From Burkholderiales bacterium JOSHI_001 (GTDB lineage: Bacteria; Pseudomonadota; Gammaproteobacteria; Burkholderiales; Burkholderiaceae_C), in NCBI GenBank assembly GCA_000244995.1, contig CM001438.1:1046921-1110920 (forward strand): DNA of 64,000 bases. Reading direction: 5' to 3'. Shown piece after piece: positions 34,814-45,395 of this stretch (position 1 is the stretch's first letter; every line of letters starts with the position of its first letter). Position numbers and translations under genes: made by a program. The notes below the pieces were generated by a model. That model worked only from the letters and a program-made list of their open reading frames with translations. It did no database searches and was not told where the DNA came from.

Positions 34814-35718
34814 TGGCCGTCTCATCCGACATGCTTGCGGCATTCGTCAAGGTCGCGGAAAGCACCAGCGTCAGCCGGGCCGCGCTGGAACTGGGCGTCG
34901 GCAAGAGCGTGGTCAGCAAGCGCGTGGCGCAGCTCGAATCGCAGGTCGGGGCCACCTTGTTCGCGCGCAGCACGCGGCGCATCGCCCTGACCCCGGCGGG
35001 CGAGGCCTACGCCGAGTTCGCGCGCCGCGCGCTGGCCGAGATGGGCGCCGGCGAAGAACGCCTGCGCGCCCTGCGCTCCGAACTCACCGGCCGCATCCGC
35101 CTGTCGGCCACCGTGTCCTGGGGCCAGCGTGTATTGGCCAGGAAGCTGACGGACTTCCTGCGCATGCACCCGGCCATCGAGCTGGAATTGCAGCTGGCGG
35201 ACCGCCTGGTCGACGTGGCCTACGAACGGGTGGACATTGCCCTGCGCTGGTCGGCCGCGCCGCCGCACGGCCTGGTGTGCGAACCGGTGACGGTGGTGGA
35301 CTGGCTGATGGTGGCAGCGCCGTCCTACCTGGCCAGCGCGGGCACGCCGGCGGAGCCCGCCGACCTGGCCGCGCACAGCTGCCTGTGTTATTGGCGCGAA
35401 GCCTCCGACGACCTGTGGCACCTGGCTTCTGCCGGGCAGATGGTGAAGGTGGCCGCGCGCGGGCGCTACCACGTGGACAACCCCGAGGCGGTGGCCGACG
35501 CGGCCATGGCCGGCCTGGGCGTGGCCATGCTGCCCGACTTCCTGTGCCAGGAGGCGCTGGCCGACGGGCGCCTGCTGCGCGTGCTGCCAGGCTGGACACC
35601 GCAGACCCGCTTCGGTTCGCTGATCAGCGCGGTGGCCACGGCCGAGCGCATGCGCCTGCTGCGCAACCAGGTGCTGGTCGGCTTCCTGAAGCAGCAACTT
35701 GGCCCGCCCCGGGCCTGA
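34813..35718 (+). CDS. LysR-family transcriptional regulator
   Basis: A 301-residue LTTR. The winged helix is at residues 4-62 (DMLAAFVKVAESTSVSRAAL … GKSVVSKRVAQLESQVGATL … RRIALTPAGEAY). A substrate-binding domain of the PBP2 CrgA-like type follows (GRIRLSATVSWGQ, HPAIELELQLADRLVDV, VDIALRW). It is divergent from the GST/CmcJ-like operon, which it probably controls; the effector is unknown. A TTG three codons upstream is in frame, but the ATG is the better start. Confidence 0.9.
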   Translation: MAVSSDMLAAFVKVAESTSVSRAALELGVGKSVVSKRVAQLESQVGATLFARSTRRIALTPAGEAYAEFARRALAEMGAGEERLRALRSELTGRIRLSATVSWGQRVLARKLTDFLRMHPAIELELQLADRLVDVAYERVDIALRWSAAPPHGLVCEPVTVVDWLMVAAPSYLASAGTPAEPADLAAHSCLCYWREASDDLWHLASAGQMVKVAARGRYHVDNPEAVADAAMAGLGVAMLPDFLCQEALADGRLLRVLPGWTPQTRFGSLISAVATAERMRLLRNQVLVGFLKQQLGPPRA

Positions 35719-35780
35719 CAATGACCGCAGCCCCTGCGCAGCGTCGCCAGGGCGTGGCCCTTGAACCAGGAGACGACGAC

Positions 35781-37505
35781 ATGGCACCTCGGACCTTGCG
35801 CGGCTGGATCGCCAGCGCGTTCACGCTCAGCTTCCTGGCCGGCGCGCAGGCCGCGTCCGTTGCCCCGGTGGCGGCCGAAAACGGCATGGTGGTCAGCGCC
35901 CAGCACCTGGCCACGCGGGTGGGCGTGGATGTGCTCAAGGATGGCGGCAACGCGGTGGACGCGGCGGTGGCCGTGGGCTATGCGCTGGCGGTGGTGTACC
36001 CGGCGGCCGGCAACCTGGGCGGCGGGGGCTTCATGACCCTGCAACTGGCCGACGGGCGCAAGACCTTCCTGGACTTCCGCGAGAAGGCGCCGCTGGCCGC
36101 CACGGCCAACATGTACCTGGACAAGGACGGCAACGTCATCAAGGGCGCCAGCACCGTGGGCCACCTGGCGGTGGCGGTGCCGGGCACGGTGTCGGGGCTG
36201 GAGCTGGCACTGGCCAAGTACGGCAGCTTCAAGCGCGCCGCGCTCATCGCCCCGGCCATCCGGCTGGCGCAGGACGGCTTCGCGCTGGAACAGGGCGATG
36301 TGGACCTGCTGCGCACCGCCACCGACGCCTTCAAGGCCGACCCGGCCAGCGCCGCCATCTACCTGAACCAGGGCGAGCCCTTCCAGGTGGGCGCCAGGCT
36401 GGTGCAGAAGGACCTGGCCCGCACGCTGAAGCTGATCAGCGACCAGGGCGAAGCCGGCTTCTACAAGGGCTCGGTGGCACAGGCCCTGGTGGCCAGCAGC
36501 CAGGCCGGCAAGGGCATCATCACGCAGGCCGACCTGGACCAGTACAAGACGCGTGAGTTGAAGCCTGTGGAATGCAGCTACCGCGGTCACGAGGTGGTGT
36601 CGGCGCCGCCGCCCAGCTCCGGCGGCGTGGTGATCTGCGAGGTGCTGAACATCCTGGAGGGCTACCCGCTGAAGGACCTGGGCTTCCGGGCTGCGCAGGC
36701 GGTGCACTACCAGATCGAGGCCATGCGCCGCGCCTACATGGACCGCAACAGCTACCTGGGCGACCCCGACTTCGTGGCCAACCCGCTGCAGCGCCTGCTG
36801 TCCAAGGACTATGCCGCCAAGCTGCGCGCCGCCATCGACCCCGGCCGGGCCGGCGTCAGCAAGGACCTGAAGCCCGGTGTGGCACCGCACGAAGGCAGCA
36901 ACACCACGCACTACTCCATCGTGGACAAGTGGGGCAATGCGGTGGCGGTGACCTACACGCTGAACGACTGGTTCGGCGCCAAGGTCACGGTGCCGGGCAC
37001 CGGCGTGCTGCTGAACAACGAGATGGACGACTTCACGTCCAAGTTGGGCGTGCCCAACCTGTACGGCCTGGTGCAGGGCCAGGCCAATGCCATCGCCCCG
37101 GGCAAGCGGCCGCTGTCGTCCATGAGCCCGACCATCGTCAACAAGGACGGCAAGCCGCTGATGGTGCTGGGCACCCCGGGCGGCAGCCGCATCATCACGG
37201 CGGTGCTGCACACCATCCTCAACGTCATCGACTACGGCATGACCGTGCAGGAAGCGGTGGACGCACCGCGCTTCCACCAGCAGTGGCTGCCCGACGTGAC
37301 CAACCTCGAGAACTTCGCGCTCAGCCCCGACACGCGCAAGATCCTGGAAGGCATGGGCCACAACTTCGCGGCGCCGCAGCCGGCCAACCACGTGGTGGCC
37401 ATCCTGGTGGGCGCACCCAGCCTGGGCGGCAAGCCAGTGGGGCGCAACCGCTTCTACGGTGCCAACGACCCGCGGCGCAACAGCGGGCTGGCGCTGGGCT
37501 ATTGA
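35781..37505 (+). CDS. ggt: Gamma-glutamyltranspeptidase
   Basis: A 574-residue periplasmic enzyme that cleaves or transfers the gamma-glutamyl group of glutathione and similar compounds. It has a signal peptide (ASAFTLSFLAGAQAAS), GNAVDAAVAVGYALAVVYP and NLGGGGFM in the large subunit. At the autoprocessing site, SNTTHYSIVD, the first Thr of TTHYS becomes the N-terminal nucleophile of the small subunit; PLSSMSPTIV follows. Start set by AGGAGA 9 bp upstream; the open frame extends back 340 codons but covers the LysR gene in another frame. Nearness to GST suggests glutathione metabolism, though it is transcribed separately. Confidence 0.93.
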   Translation: MAPRTLRGWIASAFTLSFLAGAQAASVAPVAAENGMVVSAQHLATRVGVDVLKDGGNAVDAAVAVGYALAVVYPAAGNLGGGGFMTLQLADGRKTFLDFREKAPLAATANMYLDKDGNVIKGASTVGHLAVAVPGTVSGLELALAKYGSFKRAALIAPAIRLAQDGFALEQGDVDLLRTATDAFKADPASAAIYLNQGEPFQVGARLVQKDLARTLKLISDQGEAGFYKGSVAQALVASSQAGKGIITQADLDQYKTRELKPVECSYRGHEVVSAPPPSSGGVVICEVLNILEGYPLKDLGFRAAQAVHYQIEAMRRAYMDRNSYLGDPDFVANPLQRLLSKDYAAKLRAAIDPGRAGVSKDLKPGVAPHEGSNTTHYSIVDKWGNAVAVTYTLNDWFGAKVTVPGTGVLLNNEMDDFTSKLGVPNLYGLVQGQANAIAPGKRPLSSMSPTIVNKDGKPLMVLGTPGGSRIITAVLHTILNVIDYGMTVQEAVDAPRFHQQWLPDVTNLENFALSPDTRKILEGMGHNFAAPQPANHVVAILVGAPSLGGKPVGRNRFYGANDPRRNSGLALGY

Positions 37506-37509
37506 GACC

Positions 37510-37525
37510 CGGCGGCTTGCCGCCG
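37510..37525. terminator. Short GC-rich hairpin between convergent genes
   Basis: CGGCGG-CTTG-CCGCCG lies between the ggt stop (37505) and the DUF302 stop (37533). The 6-bp stem without a T-run is a weak candidate for a bidirectional terminator. Confidence 0.4.
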
Positions 37526-37532
37526 CGAGGAT

Positions 37533-37943
37533 TCAGGTGCCTGCGGTGCTGCTGCCGCCCAGGCTCTGGCAGGCGCGGCGCAGCCGCTGTTCGGCCGCGT
37601 CGGCCACCGCCTTGACCCCGGGCTGGCCGACCAGGCCCACCATGGTCTGCGGGTCCAGGAAGCCCACCACGATGCGCTCGGGCGCTTCTTCGCGCACGAC
37701 CACGTTGCAGGGCAGCAGCAGGCCGATGTCGGGCACCGCCTGCAGCGCCTGCAACGCCAGCGGCGGGTTGCAGGCGCCCAGGATGCGGTAGGGCGGCATC
37801 TCGTGGCCCAGCTTGTCCTTCATGGCGCGCTGCACGTCGATGTCGCTCAGCACGCCAAAGCCTTCGGCCTTCAAGGCGGCGATGGTCTTGTCCAGAACCT
37901 GGTCGAAGCTGGCGCCGGTGAGTGTGGTGGTGAATCCGTACAT
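37533..37943 (-). CDS. DUF302 protein of the arsenic operon
   Basis: A 136-residue cytoplasmic protein of the DUF302 family: MYGFTTTLTGASFDQVLDKT at the start, the signature GFGVLSDIDVQRAMKDKLG, then YRILGACNPPLALQAL and GLLLPCNVVVREE. The two conserved Cys residues could bind metal or thiols. The function is not established. It is the last gene of the ars operon, 10 bp after arsA. The start MYGFTT has homology; a longer Pro-rich extension overlaps arsA. Confidence 0.85.
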   Translation of the reverse strand: MYGFTTTLTGASFDQVLDKTIAALKAEGFGVLSDIDVQRAMKDKLGHEMPPYRILGACNPPLALQALQAVPDIGLLLPCNVVVREEAPERIVVGFLDPQTMVGLVGQPGVKAVADAAEQRLRRACQSLGGSSTAGT

Positions 37944-37953
37944 GGTGGGCCTT

Positions 37954-39801
37954 TCAGGCGGTGGCGGGGGTGGAGCCGGGCAGTGTGGCCTGAACGGGCT
38001 GGCTTGGGCGCACCAGTTCAGACAAGGCGTCACACCCGATCGGCGGCCTGCTCAGCCAGGGCAGGGCGAACAGGCGCCTGGCCAGGCCGGCGCCCAGGCG
38101 CTGCCGCTGCCGGTGCTCGCCGGCCAGGCGCGCGGCCAGCATCGGGTCGCGCGTGCCGGCGGCCCCCAGGCTCTTGTTCAGCACCCAGGCGAAGGGTTCG
38201 ATGCGGGCGCGGCGCAGGTCGTCCTGCAGGGCGGTGGCCTGCGACACCGGCGTGGCTTCCGGCAGCGTCACCAGGATGATCTTGGTGTAGCTGGCGTCCT
38301 GCAGGCGCATCAGCGGCGTCACCATGCGGGCCGCGCCGCGGCCTTCGAACTCGCGCGCCATCTGCCGGTGGTAGGCGCCGGTGGCATCCATCAGCAGCAT
38401 GGCGTGGCCGGTGGGCGCGGTGTCCAGCACCACGAAGGCGCTGCGGCCCTCGGCCACGATGCGGGAGAAGGCATGGAAGACGGCCACTTCTTCGGTGCAG
38501 GGTGATTGCAGGTCTTCCAGCAGCAGGGCCTGCTCCTGCGCGTCGAGCCGGGGCGACTTCGCCGCCATCACCTTGTCGACATAGCGCTGGGTTTCCAGCT
38601 TGGGGTCGATGCGGCTCACGCGCAGCCCGGGCACCGCGCCGTCCAGCGTTCGCGCCAGGTGGGCGGCCGGGTCGGTGGTGCTCAGGTGCACGGTCTGGCC
38701 GCGCTGGACCAGGCCCAAGGCCAATGCCGCGGCGATGGTGGTCTTGCCGACGCCGCCCTTGCCCATCACCATGATCACGCCGTGGCCCGCGGCGGCCAGT
38801 TCATCGGCGAGGGCGCCCAGGCCGGCAAGGGGTGCTTCGCCGGGCGCCTGCGACCGGCCCGCGGTCGCAGCCAGGCCGGCCGGGCTGCCCAGCAAGGCGC
38901 GCAAGGCGGGCAGGCCCACGGTGTCGAAGGCGCGCAGCGGCACCTGGTCCTGGGGCAGCGCCCGCAAGGCGTCGGGCATGTGCTGCAGGGCCTGTTGTCC
39001 CAGTGTTTCCATGGCGCAGGCCACGGTGTCGCTGCGATCACTGGCATGGAACACGGCATTGATCACCAGGCGCTGGTGGTTCAGGCCCAGTTCGCGCAGG
39101 TCATCCGAGCTGCGCGCCGCTTCGGCCATGGCACCGCTGTCCGGGCGGGTCACCAGCACCACGGTGGTCTGGGCCGGGTCGCACAGCGCGTCCAGGGCCG
39201 CCTGGAAGCGCTGCTCCTGCATCTTCAGGCCCGAATGCGGCCCCAGGCACGAGGCCCCGCGGTCGTTGCCCTGCAGGAAGCCGGTCCAGGCCTTGGGCAG
39301 GCTGAGCAGGCGCAGCGTGTGCCCGGTGGGGGCGGTGTCGAAGACAACGTGGTCGAAGGGCAGCGCCGGGTCGGCCAGCAGCGACGAGAACTCGTCGAAG
39401 GAGGCGATTTCGGTGGTGCAGGCGCCGGAAAGCTGCTCGCGCACCGTGGCGCGGTCTGCATCGCTGGTTTCGGCCCCCATCTGCGCCAGCACCCGCTGCC
39501 GGTAGGACTCGGCGGCGACGTTGGGGTCGATGTTCAGCACCTGCAGGCCTGGCGCGTCGGGCACCGGCACCGGGGTGTTGCGCAGTTCAATGCCCAGCAT
39601 CTCGTCCAGGTTGGATGCTGCGTCGGTGCTGACCAGCAGCACCCGGTGCCCGGCGTCGGCCAGGTCCAGCGCGGTGGCCGCCGACAGCGATGTCTTGCCC
39701 ACGCCGCCCTTGCCGGTGAAGAACAGGTAGCGCGTGGGGTGGGTCAGGAACCCGATGGGGCCACGCTGGCCGCCCACCGAGCCCGAAGCCTTGATCGTCA
39801 T
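37954..39801 (-). CDS. arsA: Arsenical pump-driving ATPase ArsA
   Basis: A 615-residue fused two-domain ATPase. The first half has the P-loop FFTGKGGVGKTS (about residue 29-40) and the DTAPTGHTLRLL signature. The second half repeats it with VMGKGGVGKTTIAAAL (about 345-360) and DTAPTGHAMLLMD. It normally works with an arsenite efflux membrane protein to export As(III) or Sb(III) using ATP. Here the partner encoded upstream is ACR3-type rather than ArsB-type. No arsD metallochaperone is seen. Confidence 0.92.
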   Translation of the reverse strand: MTIKASGSVGGQRGPIGFLTHPTRYLFFTGKGGVGKTSLSAATALDLADAGHRVLLVSTDAASNLDEMLGIELRNTPVPVPDAPGLQVLNIDPNVAAESYRQRVLAQMGAETSDADRATVREQLSGACTTEIASFDEFSSLLADPALPFDHVVFDTAPTGHTLRLLSLPKAWTGFLQGNDRGASCLGPHSGLKMQEQRFQAALDALCDPAQTTVVLVTRPDSGAMAEAARSSDDLRELGLNHQRLVINAVFHASDRSDTVACAMETLGQQALQHMPDALRALPQDQVPLRAFDTVGLPALRALLGSPAGLAATAGRSQAPGEAPLAGLGALADELAAAGHGVIMVMGKGGVGKTTIAAALALGLVQRGQTVHLSTTDPAAHLARTLDGAVPGLRVSRIDPKLETQRYVDKVMAAKSPRLDAQEQALLLEDLQSPCTEEVAVFHAFSRIVAEGRSAFVVLDTAPTGHAMLLMDATGAYHRQMAREFEGRGAARMVTPLMRLQDASYTKIILVTLPEATPVSQATALQDDLRRARIEPFAWVLNKSLGAAGTRDPMLAARLAGEHRQRQRLGAGLARRLFALPWLSRPPIGCDALSELVRPSQPVQATLPGSTPATA

Positions 39802-39915
39802 CTTGGATGCCTTTCCCGGTTACTGTGCGCCCGCTGGCGCTGGCCGGCTTGATGCTGGTCAGCTTACCGCCAAGGCCCGGAAAAGTCGGTTCGGCAGCGC
39901 ACGGGCCGCCCGGCT

Positions 39916-40983
39916 TCAAGCCCGTTCGTACCAGCCCTTGCTCTGGTTCACCACGCGCACAACCAGCAGCATCACCGGCACCTCGATCAGCACGCCCACC
40001 ACGGTGGCCAGCGCCGCGCCGGACTCGAAGCCGAACAGGCTGATGGCGGCGGCCACCGCCAGTTCGAAGAAATTGCTGGCGCCGATCAGGGCCGAGGGGC
40101 AGGCCACGTTGTGCGCTTCGCCCAGGCGCCGGTTCAACCCGTAGGCCAGGCCGGCATTGAAGAGCACCTGGATGAGGATGGGCACCGCCAGCATGGCGAT
40201 GACCAGCGGCTGCTTCAAGATGGCTTCGCCCTGGAACGCGAACAGCAGCACCAGCGTGGCCAGCAGCGCCGCGATGGACCAGGGCCCGATCTTCGCCAGC
40301 GTGGCGTCGAACGCGGCCTGGCCGCGGCCCAGCAGCAGCTTGCGCCAGCCCTGCGCCAGCAGCACCGGGATGACGATGTACAGCACCACCGACGTGACCA
40401 GCGTGGCCCAGGGCACGCTGATGGACGACAGGCCCAGCAGCAGCGCCACGATGGGTGCGAAGGCGAACACCATGATGGTGTCGTTCAGCGCCACCTGGCT
40501 GAGCGTGAACAAGGGGTGGCCGTGGGTCAGCCGGCTCCAGACGAAGACCATGGCCGTGCAGGGCGCGGCGGCCAGCAGGATGAGGCCGGCGATGTAGCTG
40601 TCGGCCTGGCCGGCGGGCAGCCAGGGTGCGAACACATGGCGGATGAACAACCAGCCCAGCAGTGCCATTGAGAAGGGCTTCACCGCCCAGTTCACGAACA
40701 GCGTCACGCCGATGCCGCGCCAGTGCTGCTTCACCTGGTTCAGCGCGCCGAAGTCCACCTTCAGCAGCATGGGGATGATCATCACCCAGATCAGCAAGCC
40801 CACCGGCAGGTTGACCTTCGCGACTTCCATGCCGCCGATGGCCTGCACCGGGCCGGGCAGCACCTGGCCCAGCGCGATGCCGGCGACGATGCACAGGAAC
40901 ACCCAGACGGTGAGGTAGCGCTCGAAGACGCTCATGGCCGCGGGCGGCTGCACGGGCAGGGGCAGGGTGCTGGTGCTGTTCAT
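39916..40983 (-). CDS. acr3: ACR3-family arsenite efflux transporter
   Basis: A 355-residue inner-membrane protein with about 10 membrane segments. Typical ACR3 sequence includes SVFERYLTVWVFLCIVAGIA near the start, VGLLIWVMIIPMLLKVDF, the AAPCTAMVFVWS segment with the essential Cys, and SALIGASNFFELAVAAAISL late in the protein. It exports arsenite. It is between arsC (22 bp upstream) and arsA (114 bp downstream); the second gap is the longest in the operon. Confidence 0.92.
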   Translation of the reverse strand: MNSTSTLPLPVQPPAAMSVFERYLTVWVFLCIVAGIALGQVLPGPVQAIGGMEVAKVNLPVGLLIWVMIIPMLLKVDFGALNQVKQHWRGIGVTLFVNWAVKPFSMALLGWLFIRHVFAPWLPAGQADSYIAGLILLAAAPCTAMVFVWSRLTHGHPLFTLSQVALNDTIMVFAFAPIVALLLGLSSISVPWATLVTSVVLYIVIPVLLAQGWRKLLLGRGQAAFDATLAKIGPWSIAALLATLVLLFAFQGEAILKQPLVIAMLAVPILIQVLFNAGLAYGLNRRLGEAHNVACPSALIGASNFFELAVAAAISLFGFESGAALATVVGVLIEVPVMLLVVRVVNQSKGWYERA

Positions 40984-41004
40984 GCGGGGGCTCCGATGCG
41001 GGCG

Positions 41005-41511
41005 TCAGCTCTGGCCGATGTGCAGCAGGGCGGCCTGGAGCGCGCTGCGGTCCATGCCTTGCAGCGGCAGGGCCAGCAACTGCAGCATGCGGTAGCCGAT
41101 GGCCTGGCGCGTCAACTCGAAGGCGCTGCGCTTGCCCGCGTCGCCGCCTTCGGCGTGGGAGGGGTCCGGGTAGCCCCAGTGCACCTTCACCGGCTGGCCG
41201 CCGGGGCCGCCTAAGAACACGGGGCAGGTCTCGGCGGCCGCGCTGTCGCACACCGTGATGACGATGGACAGGGGCGGCGCGCCGTCGCGGCTGAACTCGT
41301 CCCAGCTCTTGCTGCGGAAGCTGCTGGTGTCAATGCCGGCGCGGTTCAGCGCCTCGATGGCAAAGGGGTTGATGCGCCCGCTGGGCGCGCTGCCGGCGCT
41401 GTGGGCCTGCACGTCCTTGCCGAGCCGGGCGGCCAGGTGCTTGAGCATGCCCTCGGCCAGCACGCTGCGCGCGGAGTTGTGGGTGCACAGGATCAGGACG
41501 TGGGCGGTCAT
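41005..41511 (-). CDS. arsC: Arsenate reductase ArsC, low-molecular-weight phosphatase type
   Basis: A 168-residue reductase of the LMW protein tyrosine phosphatase fold. The P-loop is CTHNSARS near residue 10 (CX5R type), followed by KSWDEFSRDGAPPLSIVITV and CDSAAAETCPVFLGGP, which supplies the further redox Cys pair. It reduces As(V) to As(III) for export. Electron supply (thioredoxin or glutaredoxin) cannot be told here. It starts 3 bp after the arsI stop. Confidence 0.93.
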   Translation of the reverse strand: MTAHVLILCTHNSARSVLAEGMLKHLAARLGKDVQAHSAGSAPSGRINPFAIEALNRAGIDTSSFRSKSWDEFSRDGAPPLSIVITVCDSAAAETCPVFLGGPGGQPVKVHWGYPDPSHAEGGDAGKRSAFELTRQAIGYRMLQLLALPLQGMDRSALQAALLHIGQS

Positions 41512-41514
41512 GGT

Positions 41515-41991
41515 TCAGCAGCAGCCGTTCGACGACTTCACCGGGATGCCGATGGGCTTGCCGCGCGGCGTGGGTGTGCAGCAGGCGGGCGCCGCCTCGG
41601 CGGCGGCCGGCCGCCCTTCGCTGAAGACGGGGATGTTGGCCAGGGTGTGGAAGTGTTCCCAGGCAATGCCCTGCGGGTCGGTCACCCAGTGCTTTTCACT
41701 GCGGGCGTAGCAGCAGGTGGTTTCGCCTTCGTCCAGCAGCGCCATGTCGGCGGCTTCGGCGCGGGCCTTCATGGCCTCCAGCTCGGTGGGGTCGTCGGTC
41801 TGGATGCCCAGGTGGTCGATGCCGGCTTCGCTGCCGCGGGTGGAGATGGCGAAGTTGACCGGCGGGTCTTCCAGCATCCATTTCGCGTAGTCGGCCTCCA
41901 GGCGCGCCGGCTCGGCGGCAAACAGCCTGGAATAAAAGCCGATGCTCTGGGCCAGGTCCTTGACGTGCAGGTGAACGTGGAAGCGTTTCAT
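41515..41991 (-). CDS. arsI: ArsI/CadI-family VOC protein
   Basis: A 158-residue vicinal-oxygen-chelate protein. MKRFHVHLHVKDLAQSIGFY opens the first beta-alpha-beta unit, with LGIQTDD and the pair TTCCYARSEKHWV, where the two Cys residues bind As(III) in ArsI C-As lyases. The C-terminal tail holds two more Cys pairs (PACCTP and the terminal GCC). ArsI splits methylarsenite using iron and oxygen. CadI-like proteins share the fold, so lyase activity is probable rather than certain. Start at MKRFHV. Confidence 0.85.
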   Translation of the reverse strand: MKRFHVHLHVKDLAQSIGFYSRLFAAEPARLEADYAKWMLEDPPVNFAISTRGSEAGIDHLGIQTDDPTELEAMKARAEAADMALLDEGETTCCYARSEKHWVTDPQGIAWEHFHTLANIPVFSEGRPAAAEAAPACCTPTPRGKPIGIPVKSSNGCC

Positions 41992-42014
41992 GGTGGGTGC
42001 CTTTCGCAAAGGGG

Positions 42015-42353
42015 TCAGCAGGAGGTTCGGCAAGCAGCCTTGCGCCGCGCCTTGCCCGCCCCGCAGGGCTGGCCTTGGCAGCAGTGGTCGGTGAGAAAGC
42101 CCATCAGCGCATTCATCTGGTCCAGCGCCGGGCGGTAGTGCAGGTTGCGGCTTTCGCGTTCCACCGTCACCAGGCCGGCATGCACCAGCTCTTTCAGGTG
42201 GAAGGACAAGGTGGACGCGGGCACGTCCAGCATTGCCGACAGGGCCCCGGGCGTCATGCCATCGGGTGCTGCGCCCACCAAGGCCCGGAAGACACGCAGC
42301 CGGGCTTCCTGGGCCAGGGCGGCCAGCGCGGCGACGGCGGCTTTTTCATTCAT
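42015..42353 (-). CDS. arsR: ArsR-family repressor
   Basis: A 112-residue winged-helix metalloregulator. The DNA-binding part is MTPGALSAMLDVPASTLSFHLKELV, followed by the wing LVTVERESRNLHYRP. The C-terminus is Cys-rich (DHCCQGQPC, then two later Cys), a likely As(III) site that differs from the alpha-3 CxCxxC of plasmid ArsR. It leads the operon, so autoregulation is expected. The upstream ~115 bp, shared with the divergent methyltransferase gene, contain AT-rich sequence around 42355-42380 where the operator should lie. Confidence 0.9.
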   Translation of the reverse strand: MNEKAAVAALAALAQEARLRVFRALVGAAPDGMTPGALSAMLDVPASTLSFHLKELVHAGLVTVERESRNLHYRPALDQMNALMGFLTDHCCQGQPCGAGKARRKAACRTSC

Positions 42354-42471
42354 GTTTCCAAGTTTATGGAATTATGGATGGATGTCAAGGCCCCCGACCC
42401 GACCCGACGCTGTGGCGGAACCCATCGGCCCCGGGAAATCTCCGGCCAGAATGAGGTTTTGACATGGCGGC

Positions 42472-43407
42472 ATGACCACGGACACCCTGCGCCCCCTGCT
42501 CCAGGCCATCGCCCAGATGCCCCCGCCCGGCGATGCCCAGCGCATCTTCCACGGCCGTGGCAGCCTGCACCCGGGCTGCGAGGCCTGGGCGCTGGATGCG
42601 TTTCCCCCGGTGTTCGTGTTCACCAGCTTCCAGCCGGCGTCTGACGATGAACTGGCCGCTGTTCATGCCGCGCTGCAGGCGCGCTGGCAGGTGCTGGTGC
42701 CCGGCGAGCCCCTGAACTGGGTCTTCCAGTGCCGCCACGCTGGCCGAACAGAAACCCGTTTGATGGCCGGCCACGTGCCCGAGCCGCATGTCGTTTCCGA
42801 GAGCGGCCTGCGCTTTCATGTGCACGTGCTCAGGGGCCAGAACCATGGCCTGTTCCTGGACATGGCCGAGGGCCGGCGCTGGGTGCGGGAATGGGCCCAG
42901 GCGCGGCCGGGCGGCAAGGTGCTGAACCTGTTCGCCTACACCTGCGCCTTTTCGGTGGTGGCCCGCTGTGCCGGCGCGGCCCAGGTGGTGAACGTGGACA
43001 TGGCCGGCGGGGCGCTGGCCACGGGCCAGCAGAACCATGCGCTGAACGGCTTGACCGGTGGCGCCGGTTTTCTGGCCCACGACATCTTCAATTCCTGGGG
43101 CAAGCTCACCCGCGCCGGACCCTACGACCTGGTGGTGATGGACCCGCCCAGCCACCAGAAGGGCAGCTTCGTGGCCACCAAGGACTACGCGCGCCTGATG
43201 CGCCGCCTGCCCGCGCTGCTGGCCCCGGGCGGGCACGCCCTGCTGTGCCTGAACGCGCCGGAACTGGATGTGGCCTTCCTGAGCGACGCGATGCAGGCCC
43301 TGGTGCCTGAACTGCACTTCGTGGAACGTGTTGCCAACCCGCCCGCCTTCGCCGACGTCTCGGACCAGCGTTCGCTGAAGGTGCTGGTCTACCGCGCGCC
43401 GGCCTGA
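42472..43407 (+). CDS. Class I SAM-dependent methyltransferase
   Basis: A 311-residue methyltransferase of the PF10672/RlmI-like type. The SAM-binding motif I is GGKVLNLFAYTCAFSVVA, the acidic loop is VNVDMAGGAL, and the catalytic motif IV is YDLVVMDPPSHQKGSF (DPPS instead of NPPF), as in RNA base methyltransferases. An N-terminal ~120-residue domain precedes it. The likely target is an RNA base; no PUA domain is seen. It is divergent from arsR but has no evident link to arsenic. Confidence 0.8.
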   Translation: MTTDTLRPLLQAIAQMPPPGDAQRIFHGRGSLHPGCEAWALDAFPPVFVFTSFQPASDDELAAVHAALQARWQVLVPGEPLNWVFQCRHAGRTETRLMAGHVPEPHVVSESGLRFHVHVLRGQNHGLFLDMAEGRRWVREWAQARPGGKVLNLFAYTCAFSVVARCAGAAQVVNVDMAGGALATGQQNHALNGLTGGAGFLAHDIFNSWGKLTRAGPYDLVVMDPPSHQKGSFVATKDYARLMRRLPALLAPGGHALLCLNAPELDVAFLSDAMQALVPELHFVERVANPPAFADVSDQRSLKVLVYRAPA

Positions 43408-43419
43408 GCCGGCGCGACA

Positions 43420-45159
<1,740 letters not shown>

Positions 45160-45330
45160 GGTGCACCTCTCGTGGTGGTGTCGGTGCGCGTGCGGTGCAA
45201 CCAGACGCGAACCGGTGCATGCCGGGCTTCAAGTTCGGGCGAAATGCCCTGGCCAGCCCGCTTGCAGGTTCAGGTTCGCAAGAAGCAAGCCGGAAAGCGG
45301 TGCATGGGCCCCGAGCCGGGACCGTGGGCG

Positions 45331-45358
45331 CACTCACTTGATGCAGATCAAGTGAGTG
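45331..45358. promoter_or_regulatory. FNR/Anr-type box inside a 28-bp perfect palindrome
   Basis: The core TTGATGCAGATCAA (45338-45351) is a perfect TTGAT-N4-ATCAA site of the FNR/Anr/FixK family. The symmetry continues outward to 12-bp arms (CACTCACTTGAT and its complement). It lies 179 bp upstream of the nifA start and 37 bp after the stop of the preceding ferredoxin gene. A second role as a transcript-ending hairpin is possible, but no T-run follows. Confidence 0.75.
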
Positions 45359-45395
45359 CGAACCGGGCTTGACCGCCCGATGGCGACAAGGCCCC

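Noticed and set aside
34755..37505. Very long gamma-glutamyltranspeptidase with 340 extra N-terminal residues
   Set aside because: The extension is the LysR gene read in another frame; the signal peptide and ribosome binding site are at 35781.
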